A stretch of 8,317 nucleotides of DNA, from the NCBI GenBank assembly GCA_027349615.1, contig DAIEML010000097.1, positions 1 to 8,317 on the forward strand, given 5' to 3'. Shown here one piece after another: positions 1 to 7,631 of the stretch (position 1 is its first letter; each line of letters starts with the position of its first letter). A model generated the notes under the pieces. It worked only from the letters and a program-made list of their open reading frames with translations, had not been told where the DNA came from and searched no databases. Source of the stretch: Ignavibacteriales bacterium (GTDB lineage Bacteria > Bacteroidota > Ignavibacteria > Ignavibacteriales > Ignavibacteriaceae). The translations under genes and the position numbers were made by a program.

Positions 1-620
1 CTCGGATCAATTAATTTTAATACCGGAACAGTTAATAAAAGTCCATAATCAAAAACTGTCGGATTGGCTTCAAATGTTTTCATTGTGCTCATTTGCGGCA
101 AAACTGGAAGAACAGACGAAATTTTTTTATAAGTTAATCCTAAGCTTAATTGGGCGTAATAATCAATACCTACACCAAAGGCATAAGCATTAAATTCATC
201 ATAACTAACATAACTAGTAGGATAAGAAGAAGGGCCCAAATGGCCTGCATAATCCATTTTGGAATGAATAAATCCGACACCGGCACTTAAAGACAGACCA
301 TTAAGTAAATTGTTAAAATTATAACCAGCATTAAATGCAAGGTTGTTATAACTTGCCACATTCAAACCAAGCCAGTTAACTTTTGATGGATAGAATTGTA
401 AGGAAAAATTAGTTGTCTGACTGTTATATCCAATTTGTGCTGGGTTATAATAAAAACCAAATGGATCACTCGTCGGCAAGCCGGTACCAACCATTCCCAT
501 TCCATTTAACTGAGGTGAAGGATTTAAATACAACATTGGAATTGCAGTATTAGATTGAGCAAAAATATTTGAAGAAACAAGAAAGGAAAAAGAAACCAGA
601 ATGATTTTAAAAGCTTTCAT
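1..620 (-). CDS. PorV/PorQ-like outer-membrane beta-barrel protein, C-terminus beyond the left edge
   Basis: The minus-strand frame from the ATG at 620 is open to the window edge, giving about 206 residues without a stop. The N-terminus is a signal peptide (MKAFKIILVSFSFLVSSNIFAQ, cleavage probably near FAQ-SN). It is followed by a segment typical of PorV/PorQ and FadL-like barrels: SPQLNGMGMVGTGLPTSDP, then FYYNPAQIG, matching the family pattern of a glycine-rich strand followed by a 'NPA' turn. The rest alternates aromatic/hydrophobic and polar residues, as in membrane beta-strands (for example AYAFGVGIDYYAQLSLGLTYK). A strong Shine-Dalgarno, AAAGGGG at 629-635, sits about 8 nt before the ATG and fixes the start. 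PorV and PorQ themselves serve type IX secretion, but many paralogues in this group have unknown roles, so I do not assign a T9SS role. No other T9SS gene is in the window. Confidence 0.75.
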   Translation of the reverse strand, partial: MKAFKIILVSFSFLVSSNIFAQSNTAIPMLYLNPSPQLNGMGMVGTGLPTSDPFGFYYNPAQIGYNSQTTNFSLQFYPSKVNWLGLNVASYNNLAFNAGYNFNNLLNGLSLSAGVGFIHSKMDYAGHLGPSSYPTSYVSYDEFNAYAFGVGIDYYAQLSLGLTYKKISSVLPVLPQMSTMKTFEANPTVFDYGLLLTVPVLKLIDP

Positions 621-671
621 TGTGCGAACCCCTTTCAATAATTATTTGAATGAATTAGAATTTTATTAAAA

Positions 672-700
672 ATTTAACACAAATAAATTTAGAATATCAA
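672..700 (-). promoter_or_regulatory. candidate promoter for the PorV/PorQ-like gene
   Basis: Read on the minus strand, TTGATA (695-700) and TTAAAT (672-677) are separated by exactly 17 nt, resembling a sigma-70 -35/-10 pair. It lies about 50 nt upstream of the gene's start and after the stop of the kinase gene. The region is very AT-rich, so a chance match is possible. No GC-rich terminator hairpin is seen between the kinase stop and this gene, so read-through from the kinase is also possible. Confidence 0.3.
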
Positions 701-740
701 AATTTGTAAAGTGCAATTAATAATATCTATTCATTCGTGA

Positions 741-3700
741 CTAATTTTTTGACTCCAAAATATTTCTAACAAGATTTTGTAATGCTTTTATTTCAAACGG
801 TTTTGAAATATAATGAGTCAATCCTTCAGCTAAAAATTTTTCTTTATCGCCTTGCATTGCATAAGCTGTCACTGCAACAATTGGAGTATTTTCGTATCCG
901 GAAATTTTTCTAATTTCCTTTGTAGTTTGAATTCCATTCATTCCAAGTCCTAAACCAATATCCATTAATATCAATTCGTAACTCTCCTGCTTGGCAATAT
1001 TTATAGCAGTTTCGCCTTTATCAGCCACATCAATTTTACAAATTTTATTAAGCGCAAGTTGAATAACCTGAATACTTGGAAGATCATTTTCAACCAATAA
1101 GACTTTTCTAATATTCGCAATTTCCATTTTTACTTCTTGTTCTTTCAATTTATTTTCTCTCATTTCATTTACATTATTTGATTTTCCCTCGACAGCTGGA
1201 AACTTTAAAATAAATTTTGATCCTTTATCGAGAATGCTTTCAACTTCTAATAAACCGTTCATAAGTTGAACCGATCTTTTTGTAATCGTAAGTCCCAACC
1301 CTGTACCTTCATGCGATCTATTTAGCCCCTCACTGATTTGCCTGAATTCTTCAAAAATAATTTGCAGCCCTTCTTTCGGTATACCTATTCCAGTATCAAT
1401 AATATTGATAACAACCCATTTTTTATTTTCAATTATTTCTTCATCGGCTTCAATTGTAACGCCACCGCTGTATGTAAATTTTAGGGCGTTGTTAATTAAG
1501 TTGTTTATGATTTGATTTATTAAATTCTCATCAAGAATTGATATTAATTTTTCTTTCATAATGGCAATCTTGATATACAAATTCTTTTTCCTAGCAAATG
1601 CTTCGAATAATTTTGCGGAAGTTAGAATAACCGGAACAACATTTAGTTCTGTTAGATTTAATTCTATTTTATTAGCTTCGATGCGAGATAAATCTAAAAG
1701 CTGATTAAGAGTTTGAAGAAGCCTGTTGCCGCCAAAGTGAATTGACTCAATCATCTTTAACTGTTCTTCGTCATTAATAAATTCAGATAAAATTTCAGAG
1801 AAACCAAGAATTGCAATTAGTGGAGTTCTAAGCTCATGGCTCATATTTGCTAGAAAGTTCGATTTTAATCTGTTCATCTCTTCCGCTTTTTCTTTGGCTA
1901 GGATTAAAGATTCTTCAACTTTTTTCCTATCCGTAATATCCGAAGAAACTCCCATCAAAGCAATTGGTTTTCCATTCTCATCAAGAATTACAGAAGTAGA
2001 AAGATAGATTGGAAATTCTTCTCCACTTTTTCTTTGATTTAGGATTTCTCCTTTCCAACCGCCTTTTAAAGTCTGCGGTAATATTTCATTTATGGTTTGA
2101 GGCAAATTATTTTTTGATCGGAATATCTCAGAATTTTTCCCAATTAATTCTTCTTCTTCATAACCATAATTTTTACAGAAAGCTCTATTCACAAAAGTTA
2201 TTCTATCATTTACATCTGTAATACTGACGCCTTCATTAATACTTTCAAGCGCATAGGCTAATAATTTAATTTCTTCATCTGCTTCTTTTTTAGATGTTAT
2301 ATCTTCTTTAACCATAACATAATTTATAATTTCATTGTTGATATTTTTAATCGGCGAAACAACTACAGATTCCCAAATTAAATTTCCAAGCTTATTCCTG
2401 TTTTGAATTTCACCGCGCCATTCGCCGCCGGATTCAATTGTATTCCACATATCATCGCATAATTTTTCAGGCTCATAAGAGCAATTCATAACACAGACTT
2501 TTTTCCCCAATACTTCACCCAAATTCAGTCCAGTTACTTCAAGATATTTTAAATTCACATATTCAATCTCACCATTTAATTTGAAAATAATAATTGATGA
2601 AGGGTTTTGATTTATTGCCCCAGAAAGCTTACGAAGCACTTCTTCAACACGCTTGCGTTCAGTGATGTCCTGAACTGTTCCGATAATTCGAGTAAGTTTA
2701 TTTGATTCATCATAAAAAGCTTCGGCAGTTCCGAATAGAAAACGTATTTCATCATTTGGCAAAATAATTTTAAAATCAATTTCACCAGGTTTTCTATTTT
2801 TGATAACTGTTTCAATCCATTCTTTCAAAAAGTTTTTGTCTTCGGGATGAGTGATTTTAAAAAGCAATTCAAGCGTCGGATTCTTTTCTTCAGTTGAAAC
2901 CCCTAAAATTTTATAAGTCTGTTCCGACCAATAAAGTTTGTTGGTTATAAAATCGCTGCTCCAAATTCCAAGTTTTGTAATTCTTTGCGCTTCTGAGAGC
3001 AGATAATTTTTTTCAAACAATTCTTTTTCATATTGCTTTTGTTCAGTAACATCGATAGCAAATCCGCCAAGTAAAGTTTGAGCATTCTCTCTTTTAATGG
3101 GGAACTTTGTAGTTTGGAATATTCTTAAATTTCCATTTATATCCGGAACGACTTCTAATTTTGAAAACAAACCATCGCTCAAAGCTTTTTTATCATCTTC
3201 CGTCATCGATTGTGCTAAATCATTTGCAATGCTTTTCACTTCAAAAGCAGTTTTGGAAATTCCTCTTTCACCAAAAATAGATTCGAAATATTTATTGCCA
3301 TAAAGCATTCTGCTGAATTGATCTTTAATAAAAGTTGCCATTGGAAGATGATCCATAAAAACAGAAAATCTTTCTTCGCTTTCCTTTAATAAAGATTCAA
3401 CTTTTTTTCTATCAGTAATGTCTCTTACTATTCCTTGCGCTCTTCCGTCAATCAAAGTAGAAAGACTGATTTCAACATCAATTAAGTTTCCATCTTTCTT
3501 CATCATCTTTCTTTCAAAGTGAAGATGCTCGCCCATTTGTGCTTTTTTTAATCTCGATTTTGAAAGTTCTATTTCTTCAGGCAAATAGGTATCATTAATA
3601 TTAATTGATAATATTTCTTCTTTTTTATATCCAAGCATTTCACAAATTTTAGAATTAACAAGTAAGATATTTCCAGCTGAATCTGCGAAGATTATTCCAT

Positions 3701-5150
3701 CAGCAGCTTGCTCAACTAATTGACGGTATTTTTCTTCGCTTTCTAGTAATTCATTAATCAGTTTATAATTTTCTGTAACGTCTTTCGCCATTACAAGTCT
3801 GGATCGAATTCCATTTTTTTCTTCAAGTTGATGAAATGTAACTTCAACATTTATAATTGTTCCGTCTTTTTTGGCGTGGCGGCTGGTAATTGAAGTTCCC
3901 ATAGTTTGATTATGCCTGGATAAATTACCATATAATTTTGGCAAATCTTCTTTTGGCCGAATATCTTCAATGGTTAATGATAAAAATTCTTCTCTTGAGT
4001 AACCGTAATGATTAATGGCTGCATCATTTACCATTATAAATTTTAAAGTGTCTAAGTCAGTAACCCACATTGGAATAGGATTATTTTCAAAAAGTTCTTT
4101 GTAATTTTTTTCTGACTTAACAATTTTGTCAAATAATTTCTTTTTATCATCCCAGTGTTTTAATTCTTCTTTTGCTTTTACCTTTATTTTATATGCCTTA
4201 AAAATGTATAAGAAAAGGATGGAAATAATTATCGCAATCAGAAGAATTAAAATTAATGTTTTGATCCAAGTATATTTTATAAAACTAATAATGTTTTTGC
4301 TTGGAGTATTTACAACAACGCTCCACGAAGCATTACCCAAATTCATAGTTGCAAAGGAAGCCGCTTTTTCATCCCGGTCCTTCAAAGAATATATTATTGA
4401 TCCTTCTTTTTGTTTTAAAATTTTGTTAACATATCTAAAATTATCATGACAGTTACGGCAATCTTCATTTACGGAATGGATATTTCTTAAATTCATTTCC
4501 AAATGATCACAGTTATATAAAACTGTTCCCGATTTATCCATTATCCAGTAACTGCTTGAGTTTGCTAAAGGATTGTTAAGAAGATTTTTTACTGAAAAAA
4601 ACTTGTTGGAATTTATAGCTACAGAAACAATTGCAAAACAAGTTAAAGATTTACTTTTTCTGTTTGTTATAAAAATTGGAATATCAACATTAAAAAAATC
4701 AATTGAATGTTTGAGAGAATCGATGAAATGTGATTCACTAACCGGAGAAATATATATATTATCTTGATTATAAATCTGATTTAAAATTTCTTTAGTTAAA
4801 TTATTATTATCAAAATATGAGCTTGTTGAACTTTTAAGCTTCCCATTTCCGTCGTAAACTTTTACGGCTTCTACAAATTTATAATTGATATAATCTGCTA
4901 AACTACCAGCGCTTATAAATTTAGTTTTTTCAATAGATCTATTCAGAATAAAAAAACTGTTTGCGGAATTTTTTATCGATTGAAGATAATTGTGCAAATC
5001 AAAGGAAATGTCGTGAGCAATATAAGCTTGATTGCCTTCGTACTCTTCTAAAACTTCAGTCTCAGAATTTTTAGAAATGTTATAAGAAATAATTACAATA
5101 CAAAGAATAATAAAAGCTAGAAGTGAAATCACTAAAATATTTCTTTTCAT
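741..5150 (-). CDS. hybrid sensor histidine kinase with CxxCH periplasmic sensor, six PAS domains and C-terminal receiver
   Basis: Membrane-bound hybrid kinase of 1469 residues, numbered here from the ATG at 5150. TM1 is about 4-24 and TM2 about 295-318, enclosing a periplasmic Cache-like sensor of about 270 residues. That sensor holds a CRNCH motif (C231, C234, H235), the covalent haem-c attachment signature, and an upstream C214/H216. Six PAS domains follow at roughly 350-462, 473-583, 596-706, 720-832, 843-955 and 965-1078, most ending in the typical D(I/V)T motif and joined by charged helical linkers. HisKA follows with the phospho-acceptor H1105 in SHELRTP, then HATPase with N-box (1211-1226), DTGIGIP (1252-1258), FEEFRQ and GTGLGL (1282-1287). 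A receiver (about 1348-1467) has phospho-acceptor D1397, T1428 and K1450, and no DNA-binding output follows. All catalytic motifs are intact. A GTG at 5156 is also in frame, but the ATG is preferred. No partner regulator is adjacent. The signal sensed is unknown; redox or a haem ligand is inferred from CxxCH. Confidence 0.93.
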   Translation of the reverse strand: MKRNILVISLLAFIILCIVIISYNISKNSETEVLEEYEGNQAYIAHDISFDLHNYLQSIKNSANSFFILNRSIEKTKFISAGSLADYINYKFVEAVKVYDGNGKLKSSTSSYFDNNNLTKEILNQIYNQDNIYISPVSESHFIDSLKHSIDFFNVDIPIFITNRKSKSLTCFAIVSVAINSNKFFSVKNLLNNPLANSSSYWIMDKSGTVLYNCDHLEMNLRNIHSVNEDCRNCHDNFRYVNKILKQKEGSIIYSLKDRDEKAASFATMNLGNASWSVVVNTPSKNIISFIKYTWIKTLILILLIAIIISILFLYIFKAYKIKVKAKEELKHWDDKKKLFDKIVKSEKNYKELFENNPIPMWVTDLDTLKFIMVNDAAINHYGYSREEFLSLTIEDIRPKEDLPKLYGNLSRHNQTMGTSITSRHAKKDGTIINVEVTFHQLEEKNGIRSRLVMAKDVTENYKLINELLESEEKYRQLVEQAADGIIFADSAGNILLVNSKICEMLGYKKEEILSININDTYLPEEIELSKSRLKKAQMGEHLHFERKMMKKDGNLIDVEISLSTLIDGRAQGIVRDITDRKKVESLLKESEERFSVFMDHLPMATFIKDQFSRMLYGNKYFESIFGERGISKTAFEVKSIANDLAQSMTEDDKKALSDGLFSKLEVVPDINGNLRIFQTTKFPIKRENAQTLLGGFAIDVTEQKQYEKELFEKNYLLSEAQRITKLGIWSSDFITNKLYWSEQTYKILGVSTEEKNPTLELLFKITHPEDKNFLKEWIETVIKNRKPGEIDFKIILPNDEIRFLFGTAEAFYDESNKLTRIIGTVQDITERKRVEEVLRKLSGAINQNPSSIIIFKLNGEIEYVNLKYLEVTGLNLGEVLGKKVCVMNCSYEPEKLCDDMWNTIESGGEWRGEIQNRNKLGNLIWESVVVSPIKNINNEIINYVMVKEDITSKKEADEEIKLLAYALESINEGVSITDVNDRITFVNRAFCKNYGYEEEELIGKNSEIFRSKNNLPQTINEILPQTLKGGWKGEILNQRKSGEEFPIYLSTSVILDENGKPIALMGVSSDITDRKKVEESLILAKEKAEEMNRLKSNFLANMSHELRTPLIAILGFSEILSEFINDEEQLKMIESIHFGGNRLLQTLNQLLDLSRIEANKIELNLTELNVVPVILTSAKLFEAFARKKNLYIKIAIMKEKLISILDENLINQIINNLINNALKFTYSGGVTIEADEEIIENKKWVVINIIDTGIGIPKEGLQIIFEEFRQISEGLNRSHEGTGLGLTITKRSVQLMNGLLEVESILDKGSKFILKFPAVEGKSNNVNEMRENKLKEQEVKMEIANIRKVLLVENDLPSIQVIQLALNKICKIDVADKGETAINIAKQESYELILMDIGLGLGMNGIQTTKEIRKISGYENTPIVAVTAYAMQGDKEKFLAEGLTHYISKPFEIKALQNLVRNILESKN
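4446..4460 (-). other. CxxCH haem-c attachment motif in the kinase's periplasmic sensor
   Basis: The codons TGC CGT AAC TGT CAT encode C-R-N-C-H at residues 231-235 of the kinase, between the two membrane segments and so on the periplasmic side, where cytochrome c maturation takes place. The motif is followed by a conserved-looking Cache tail (ASFATMNLGNASWSVVVNTP). Known periplasmic sensors with c-type haem include Geobacter chemotaxis receptors and cyanobacterial Tll0287-type proteins. Haem binding here is inferred from the motif and the compartment only. Confidence 0.65.
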
Positions 5151-5527
5151 GGTCACCCAATTAAACTAAATGGAAAGATAAAATTTGAATAATGAGTTAT
5201 AAATATTTTATAAATTCGGCAGCAACTTATTGCTAAAATAATTGATGTAAACCAACTCATCTTTTTCCCCAAATTAATTCCTGATTCACTGTCATTAAAT
5301 CCACCACAAAAAAAAATAAATCAATTTTTATGTTTTATATTTATTCCAAAAATTCCCTATAAATCGGGCTTCAAATCATAATTTTATTAGACACCATTTT
5401 TTATAGTTAGTTTAAGAATTAAAAATAAAATAAAGAAAATTGATAAAAAATTTATTTAACTAACCTTGGCAAAATTAACTCAAAATTTTGGGTCTGTAAA
5501 ATGAAATTTTAATTATTTCAATTTATT
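5151..5527. other. AT-rich intergenic region upstream of the kinase
   Basis: This gap of about 377 bp lies between the LolA-like gene stop and the kinase start, both on the minus strand, and is unusually long for this window. It should hold the kinase's promoter and 5' leader, but I find no convincing -35/-10 or TTTG/TAnnTTTG pair. It contains a possible 35-codon ORF (5153-5260). A weak palindrome centred on CAAAATTTTG (5478-5493) lies about 35 nt past the stop of the LolA-like gene; it lacks a GC-rich stem and U tract, so it is at best a poor terminator. No RNA gene or mobile-element end was recognised. Confidence 0.5.
5153..5260 (-). CDS. possible 35-residue upstream ORF / leader before the kinase
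   Basis: An ATG at 5260 follows a purine-rich GGGGAAAAAG tract that could serve as a ribosome-binding site. It opens a 35-codon frame whose TGA (5153-5155) ends 2 nt before the kinase ATG at 5150. The predicted product is hydrophobic, starting MSWFTSIILAISCCRIYK. If translated, the spacing would allow translational coupling to the kinase, or it could be a small membrane peptide. Short hydrophobic ORFs arise easily by chance in AT-rich DNA, and nothing in the peptide matches a family I know, so this is a weak call resting only on start, spacing and position. Confidence 0.25.
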   Translation of the reverse strand: MSWFTSIILAISCCRIYKIFITHYSNFIFPFSLIG

Positions 5528-6274
5528 TTATTTATCAGAAGTTGAATGAATCAATGAAGATTTTTGAAAAATTAATAAATCAAGTTTTGGATTAATTTCT
5601 ATTTTATCAAAAATAATTTTTTGTTTTCCTTTACTTCCAGGTGAGTCGGAATCAATTTCAAATGCAAACATTAATCCATCTACATTTTTATAATTTCGGA
5701 AATACGATTCAACGGGATGTTTATTTTTTCCTGATCCGATAGTTCCTTCCCACTTAATTTCGAGGTTAGATAAACTATCGATATAATCATATCTGGTTTC
5801 GCCGTCCTTTTGAGCTATCATTAATTTATAAGCAGTTTTTCCCTCAACTGTAACTTTTCCTATTAATTTAATTTTATTCCCTTTTATTTTATTATCAACA
5901 AGCGGCCCATCAAAGTCTGAACCATTTTTCATTTCTTTGATAATTTCGGGAGATAATGTTTGCAGGGTATCTTTTGTATTATATGGATTTAATATCCAAC
6001 CGGAATTTTTATTAAGTATTCTAATTATTGTTTTGCCTTTTAATGAAAACTCTTCCCTCATCAAATCAGCTCGCTTCATAGTAACAGAAAAGGGTCCGGA
6101 ATTTTTCCCATCAAAAGAAATATTTCCCAATAACCTTTCAGATAGAACTGCTTTAATATTTTTAAGTCCACCTCTAGCGTTTAAGTTTTGCGAAATTATT
6201 TTCTCTAAAGATTGTGAATTAATTGATGACGAAACAATAATAGTAATTAAAAATATAATGATGATATTTTTCAT
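5528..6274 (-). CDS. LolA-like exported protein (outer membrane lipoprotein-sorting protein family)
   Basis: This 248-residue protein begins with a signal peptide (MKNIIIIFLITIIVSSSINSQ) that has no lipobox cysteine, so it is probably soluble in the periplasm. After it come features I recognise from the LolA/LolB-like proteins annotated as 'outer membrane lipoprotein-sorting protein' in Bacteroidota: an early NLNARGGLKNIKAV helix, repeated beta-strands with MKRADLMREEFSLKG, the GWILNPYN strand, the SDFDGPLVDNKIKGNKIKLI stretch, and a C-terminal YFRNYKNVDGLMFAFEIDSD strand. LolA carries lipoproteins from the inner to the outer membrane, but proteins of this sub-family are usually not the housekeeping LolA, so a general lipid- or hydrophobic-ligand-binding role is the safer call. 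The start lacks a Shine-Dalgarno sequence, which is common in this group. It lies 71 bp downstream of the next minus-strand gene and may be co-transcribed with it. Confidence 0.75.
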   Translation of the reverse strand: MKNIIIIFLITIIVSSSINSQSLEKIISQNLNARGGLKNIKAVLSERLLGNISFDGKNSGPFSVTMKRADLMREEFSLKGKTIIRILNKNSGWILNPYNTKDTLQTLSPEIIKEMKNGSDFDGPLVDNKIKGNKIKLIGKVTVEGKTAYKLMIAQKDGETRYDYIDSLSNLEIKWEGTIGSGKNKHPVESYFRNYKNVDGLMFAFEIDSDSPGSKGKQKIIFDKIEINPKLDLLIFQKSSLIHSTSDK

Positions 6275-6300
6275 TTATAATTCACTGCGAAAATTTTTAG

Positions 6301-6340
6301 TTAAATTAGTTAGAATTTCTAACCAGATAAATTTAATCTG
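6301..6340. repeat. pair of adjacent short inverted repeats between two envelope genes
   Basis: Two back-to-back inverted repeats fill the gap between the 366-residue gene's stop and the LolA-like gene. GTTAGAA-T-TTCTAAC (6309-6323) has 7-bp arms and a one-base centre; CAGAT-N7-ATCTG (6324-6340) has 5-bp arms. TTAAATT at 6301-6307 can also pair with AATTTAA at 6330-6336 around the first repeat. They could be operators or a weak mRNA structure between the cistrons. There is no U tract, so an intrinsic terminator is unlikely, and the AT richness makes chance symmetry plausible. Confidence 0.35.
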
Positions 6341-6345
6341 TAATT

Positions 6346-7446
6346 TTATTTAATATTAGTAAATTCATATCCGAAACTAAATACATAAGTAGTAGAAAAA
6401 CCAATTACCATATTTCCGTTTCGTCCAATCACAGTCCACAAACCCGGAGAAAATTTTCCAATTCTTAAAACACCAGGATAAATATCAATTGAACAGAAAT
6501 ATTCTTTAACACCGCTCAGTACAATTGAAGCAAGGAGAGAATTATTTCTATCATAAAAAACTCCGGCATGCCAGCTTGTTTCAATTGTTCTTTGTCGAAC
6601 TTCTGTAGCTACATCAACCAGATGTTTTGTTTTAAATCCTAAGCCGTATGACAAATTATCTGTTTCATTTATTTTTTGCGATAAACCAAAAAGTGCCCCC
6701 ATTCCATATCTATAAAATAACGACCAGTTTTTAACGTAAGGTAATTTCCATTTCATTGAAAAATATTGACCGGCATTAATTCTTCCATTAGGCAGCGTAA
6801 CTGAAGCTTGAAGAGACCAATCAGAAAGATTAAGTGTTTTACTAAAAAATTCATTGATTGGATCAAAACTAAACAAAACTATTCCGCCCAAATCAAAAAT
6901 ATAAATATCAGAAATTTCATCTACACTCCATCCTTCATTAGGTCCGGATTCAATAACTTCATTAAGCATGTGATGAGTCATTAAAGTAATTGCTGAAAGA
7001 AGCCACGGATCAGGATAACCATGCATTTTATACCATTCTTTCATCGCTGTAAAAAGCATTCCCCCGCCGATTAAATGCTGCTGGTAATTCGGAATCCATT
7101 GCATTTCATCTTTTTTAAAACTAATCGGAAGAAATTCTGTCCTAAGAAAAAGCGACCAGCCATAATGCCTAATGCTGTTAAATGGATCTCCTAAATTTTT
7201 TAAAACTACATGAAGCATTCTTCCATACTCAAAATCCTGAATTCTATTATTTATCGCTTGAAGCTGCACAACATCATAGCCGCCATTAATCATTAAAGTG
7301 ATGGGATTAAAGAGAGATTCACTTCCATATGGTTTGTTCGTATAAAAATAATTTTCCTGAGCTATTATTTTATTGCTTCCAGATATTAAAAAGACAATAA
7401 AAACAAAAAGATTAAAAATATTGATCGGACAAAATGTTTTCTTCAT
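6346..7446 (-). CDS. exported, probably outer-membrane protein of unrecognised family
   Basis: This 366-residue protein has a signal peptide of about 30 residues (hydrophobic core NLFVFIVFLISG, cleavage probably after KIIAQ). I do not recognise the family. Two parts can be seen. Residues about 40-200 contain hydrophobic helices with clustered polar residues: HLIGGGMLF (H124), THHMLNEVIESG (H158, H159, N162, E163, E166), and SVDEISDIYIFDLGG (D176, D180, D185). This spacing of His, Glu and Asp-x-Gly is reminiscent of small membrane proteins of the VanZ/YfiM kind, but only as a pattern. Residues about 210-366 alternate hydrophobic and polar residues in strands rich in Trp, Tyr, Gly and Phe and end in VFSFGYEFTNIK, which suggests an outer-membrane beta-barrel. 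The start is set by AAAGGGG (7452-7458), 5 nt before the ATG. It lies 71 bp upstream of the LolA-like gene, so a shared envelope role is possible. Confidence 0.65.
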   Translation of the reverse strand: MKKTFCPINIFNLFVFIVFLISGSNKIIAQENYFYTNKPYGSESLFNPITLMINGGYDVVQLQAINNRIQDFEYGRMLHVVLKNLGDPFNSIRHYGWSLFLRTEFLPISFKKDEMQWIPNYQQHLIGGGMLFTAMKEWYKMHGYPDPWLLSAITLMTHHMLNEVIESGPNEGWSVDEISDIYIFDLGGIVLFSFDPINEFFSKTLNLSDWSLQASVTLPNGRINAGQYFSMKWKLPYVKNWSLFYRYGMGALFGLSQKINETDNLSYGLGFKTKHLVDVATEVRQRTIETSWHAGVFYDRNNSLLASIVLSGVKEYFCSIDIYPGVLRIGKFSPGLWTVIGRNGNMVIGFSTTYVFSFGYEFTNIK

Positions 7447-7586
7447 GGGTGCCCCTTTAAGAATATTTTTATTTAATTGCTACAAAAATCCATTTTTCGA
7501 TAATCAAATGCCAGAAAAAAAAGCAACGGATAAAATATTTTCTTATTCTTTCGATAATAATGAATATCACTCACTTCGTTAAAAGA

Positions 7587-7618
7587 TTTGACAAATGAGT
7601 AATTAAATAGTAGTTTTG
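7587..7618 (+). promoter_or_regulatory. promoter of the threonine leader / aspartokinase transcript
   Basis: TTTG at 7587-7590 is followed after exactly 20 nt by TAGTTTTG at 7611-7618. This fits the Bacteroidota -33/-7 pattern TTTG-N19-21-TAnnTTTG with no mismatch. The same DNA also reads as TTGACA (7588-7593), 17 nt, TAGTTT (7611-7616) in sigma-70 terms. Transcription should begin at about 7622-7628, only a few bases before the leader ATG, giving a nearly leaderless start for the leader peptide, which has no Shine-Dalgarno sequence. Confidence 0.75.
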
Positions 7619-7631
7619 ATTTAGAATTTAA

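Noticed and set aside
2612..2815. 67-codon minus-strand frame inside the kinase
   Set aside because: It overlaps the fourth PAS domain in another frame and has no domain or ribosome site of its own.
1907..3425. Repeated DNA segments around 1910-1940 and 3390-3422
   Set aside because: They encode the repeated DITDRKKVE linkers after two PAS domains, so they reflect domain duplication within one gene and not a mobile or CRISPR repeat.
4126..4449. 107-codon plus-strand open frame, and smaller ones at 2009-2221, 3097-3303 and 4573-4767
   Set aside because: All lie antisense to the intact kinase gene, which has continuous domain matches across these stretches. They are long only because the DNA is AT-rich and its complement has few stops.
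5154..5156. GTG as the start of the kinase
   Set aside because: It is in frame but adds only two residues. The ATG at 5150 gives MKRNILVISLL, a normal start of a membrane-anchored protein, and the GGG-rich tract upstream suits either.
5478..5493. CAAAATTTTG palindrome as terminator of the LolA-like gene
   Set aside because: The stem is almost all A-T, needs its central bases for a loop, and is not followed by a U tract.
5937..6353. 138-codon open frame on the plus strand
   Set aside because: It lies antisense to the LolA-like gene, whose signal peptide and family motifs are clear, and its own product shows no recognisable domain.
7373..7582. 69-codon plus-strand frame across the start of the 366-residue gene
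   Set aside because: It runs antisense through a clear signal peptide and Shine-Dalgarno, has no recognisable motif, and ends just before the promoter of the leader transcript.
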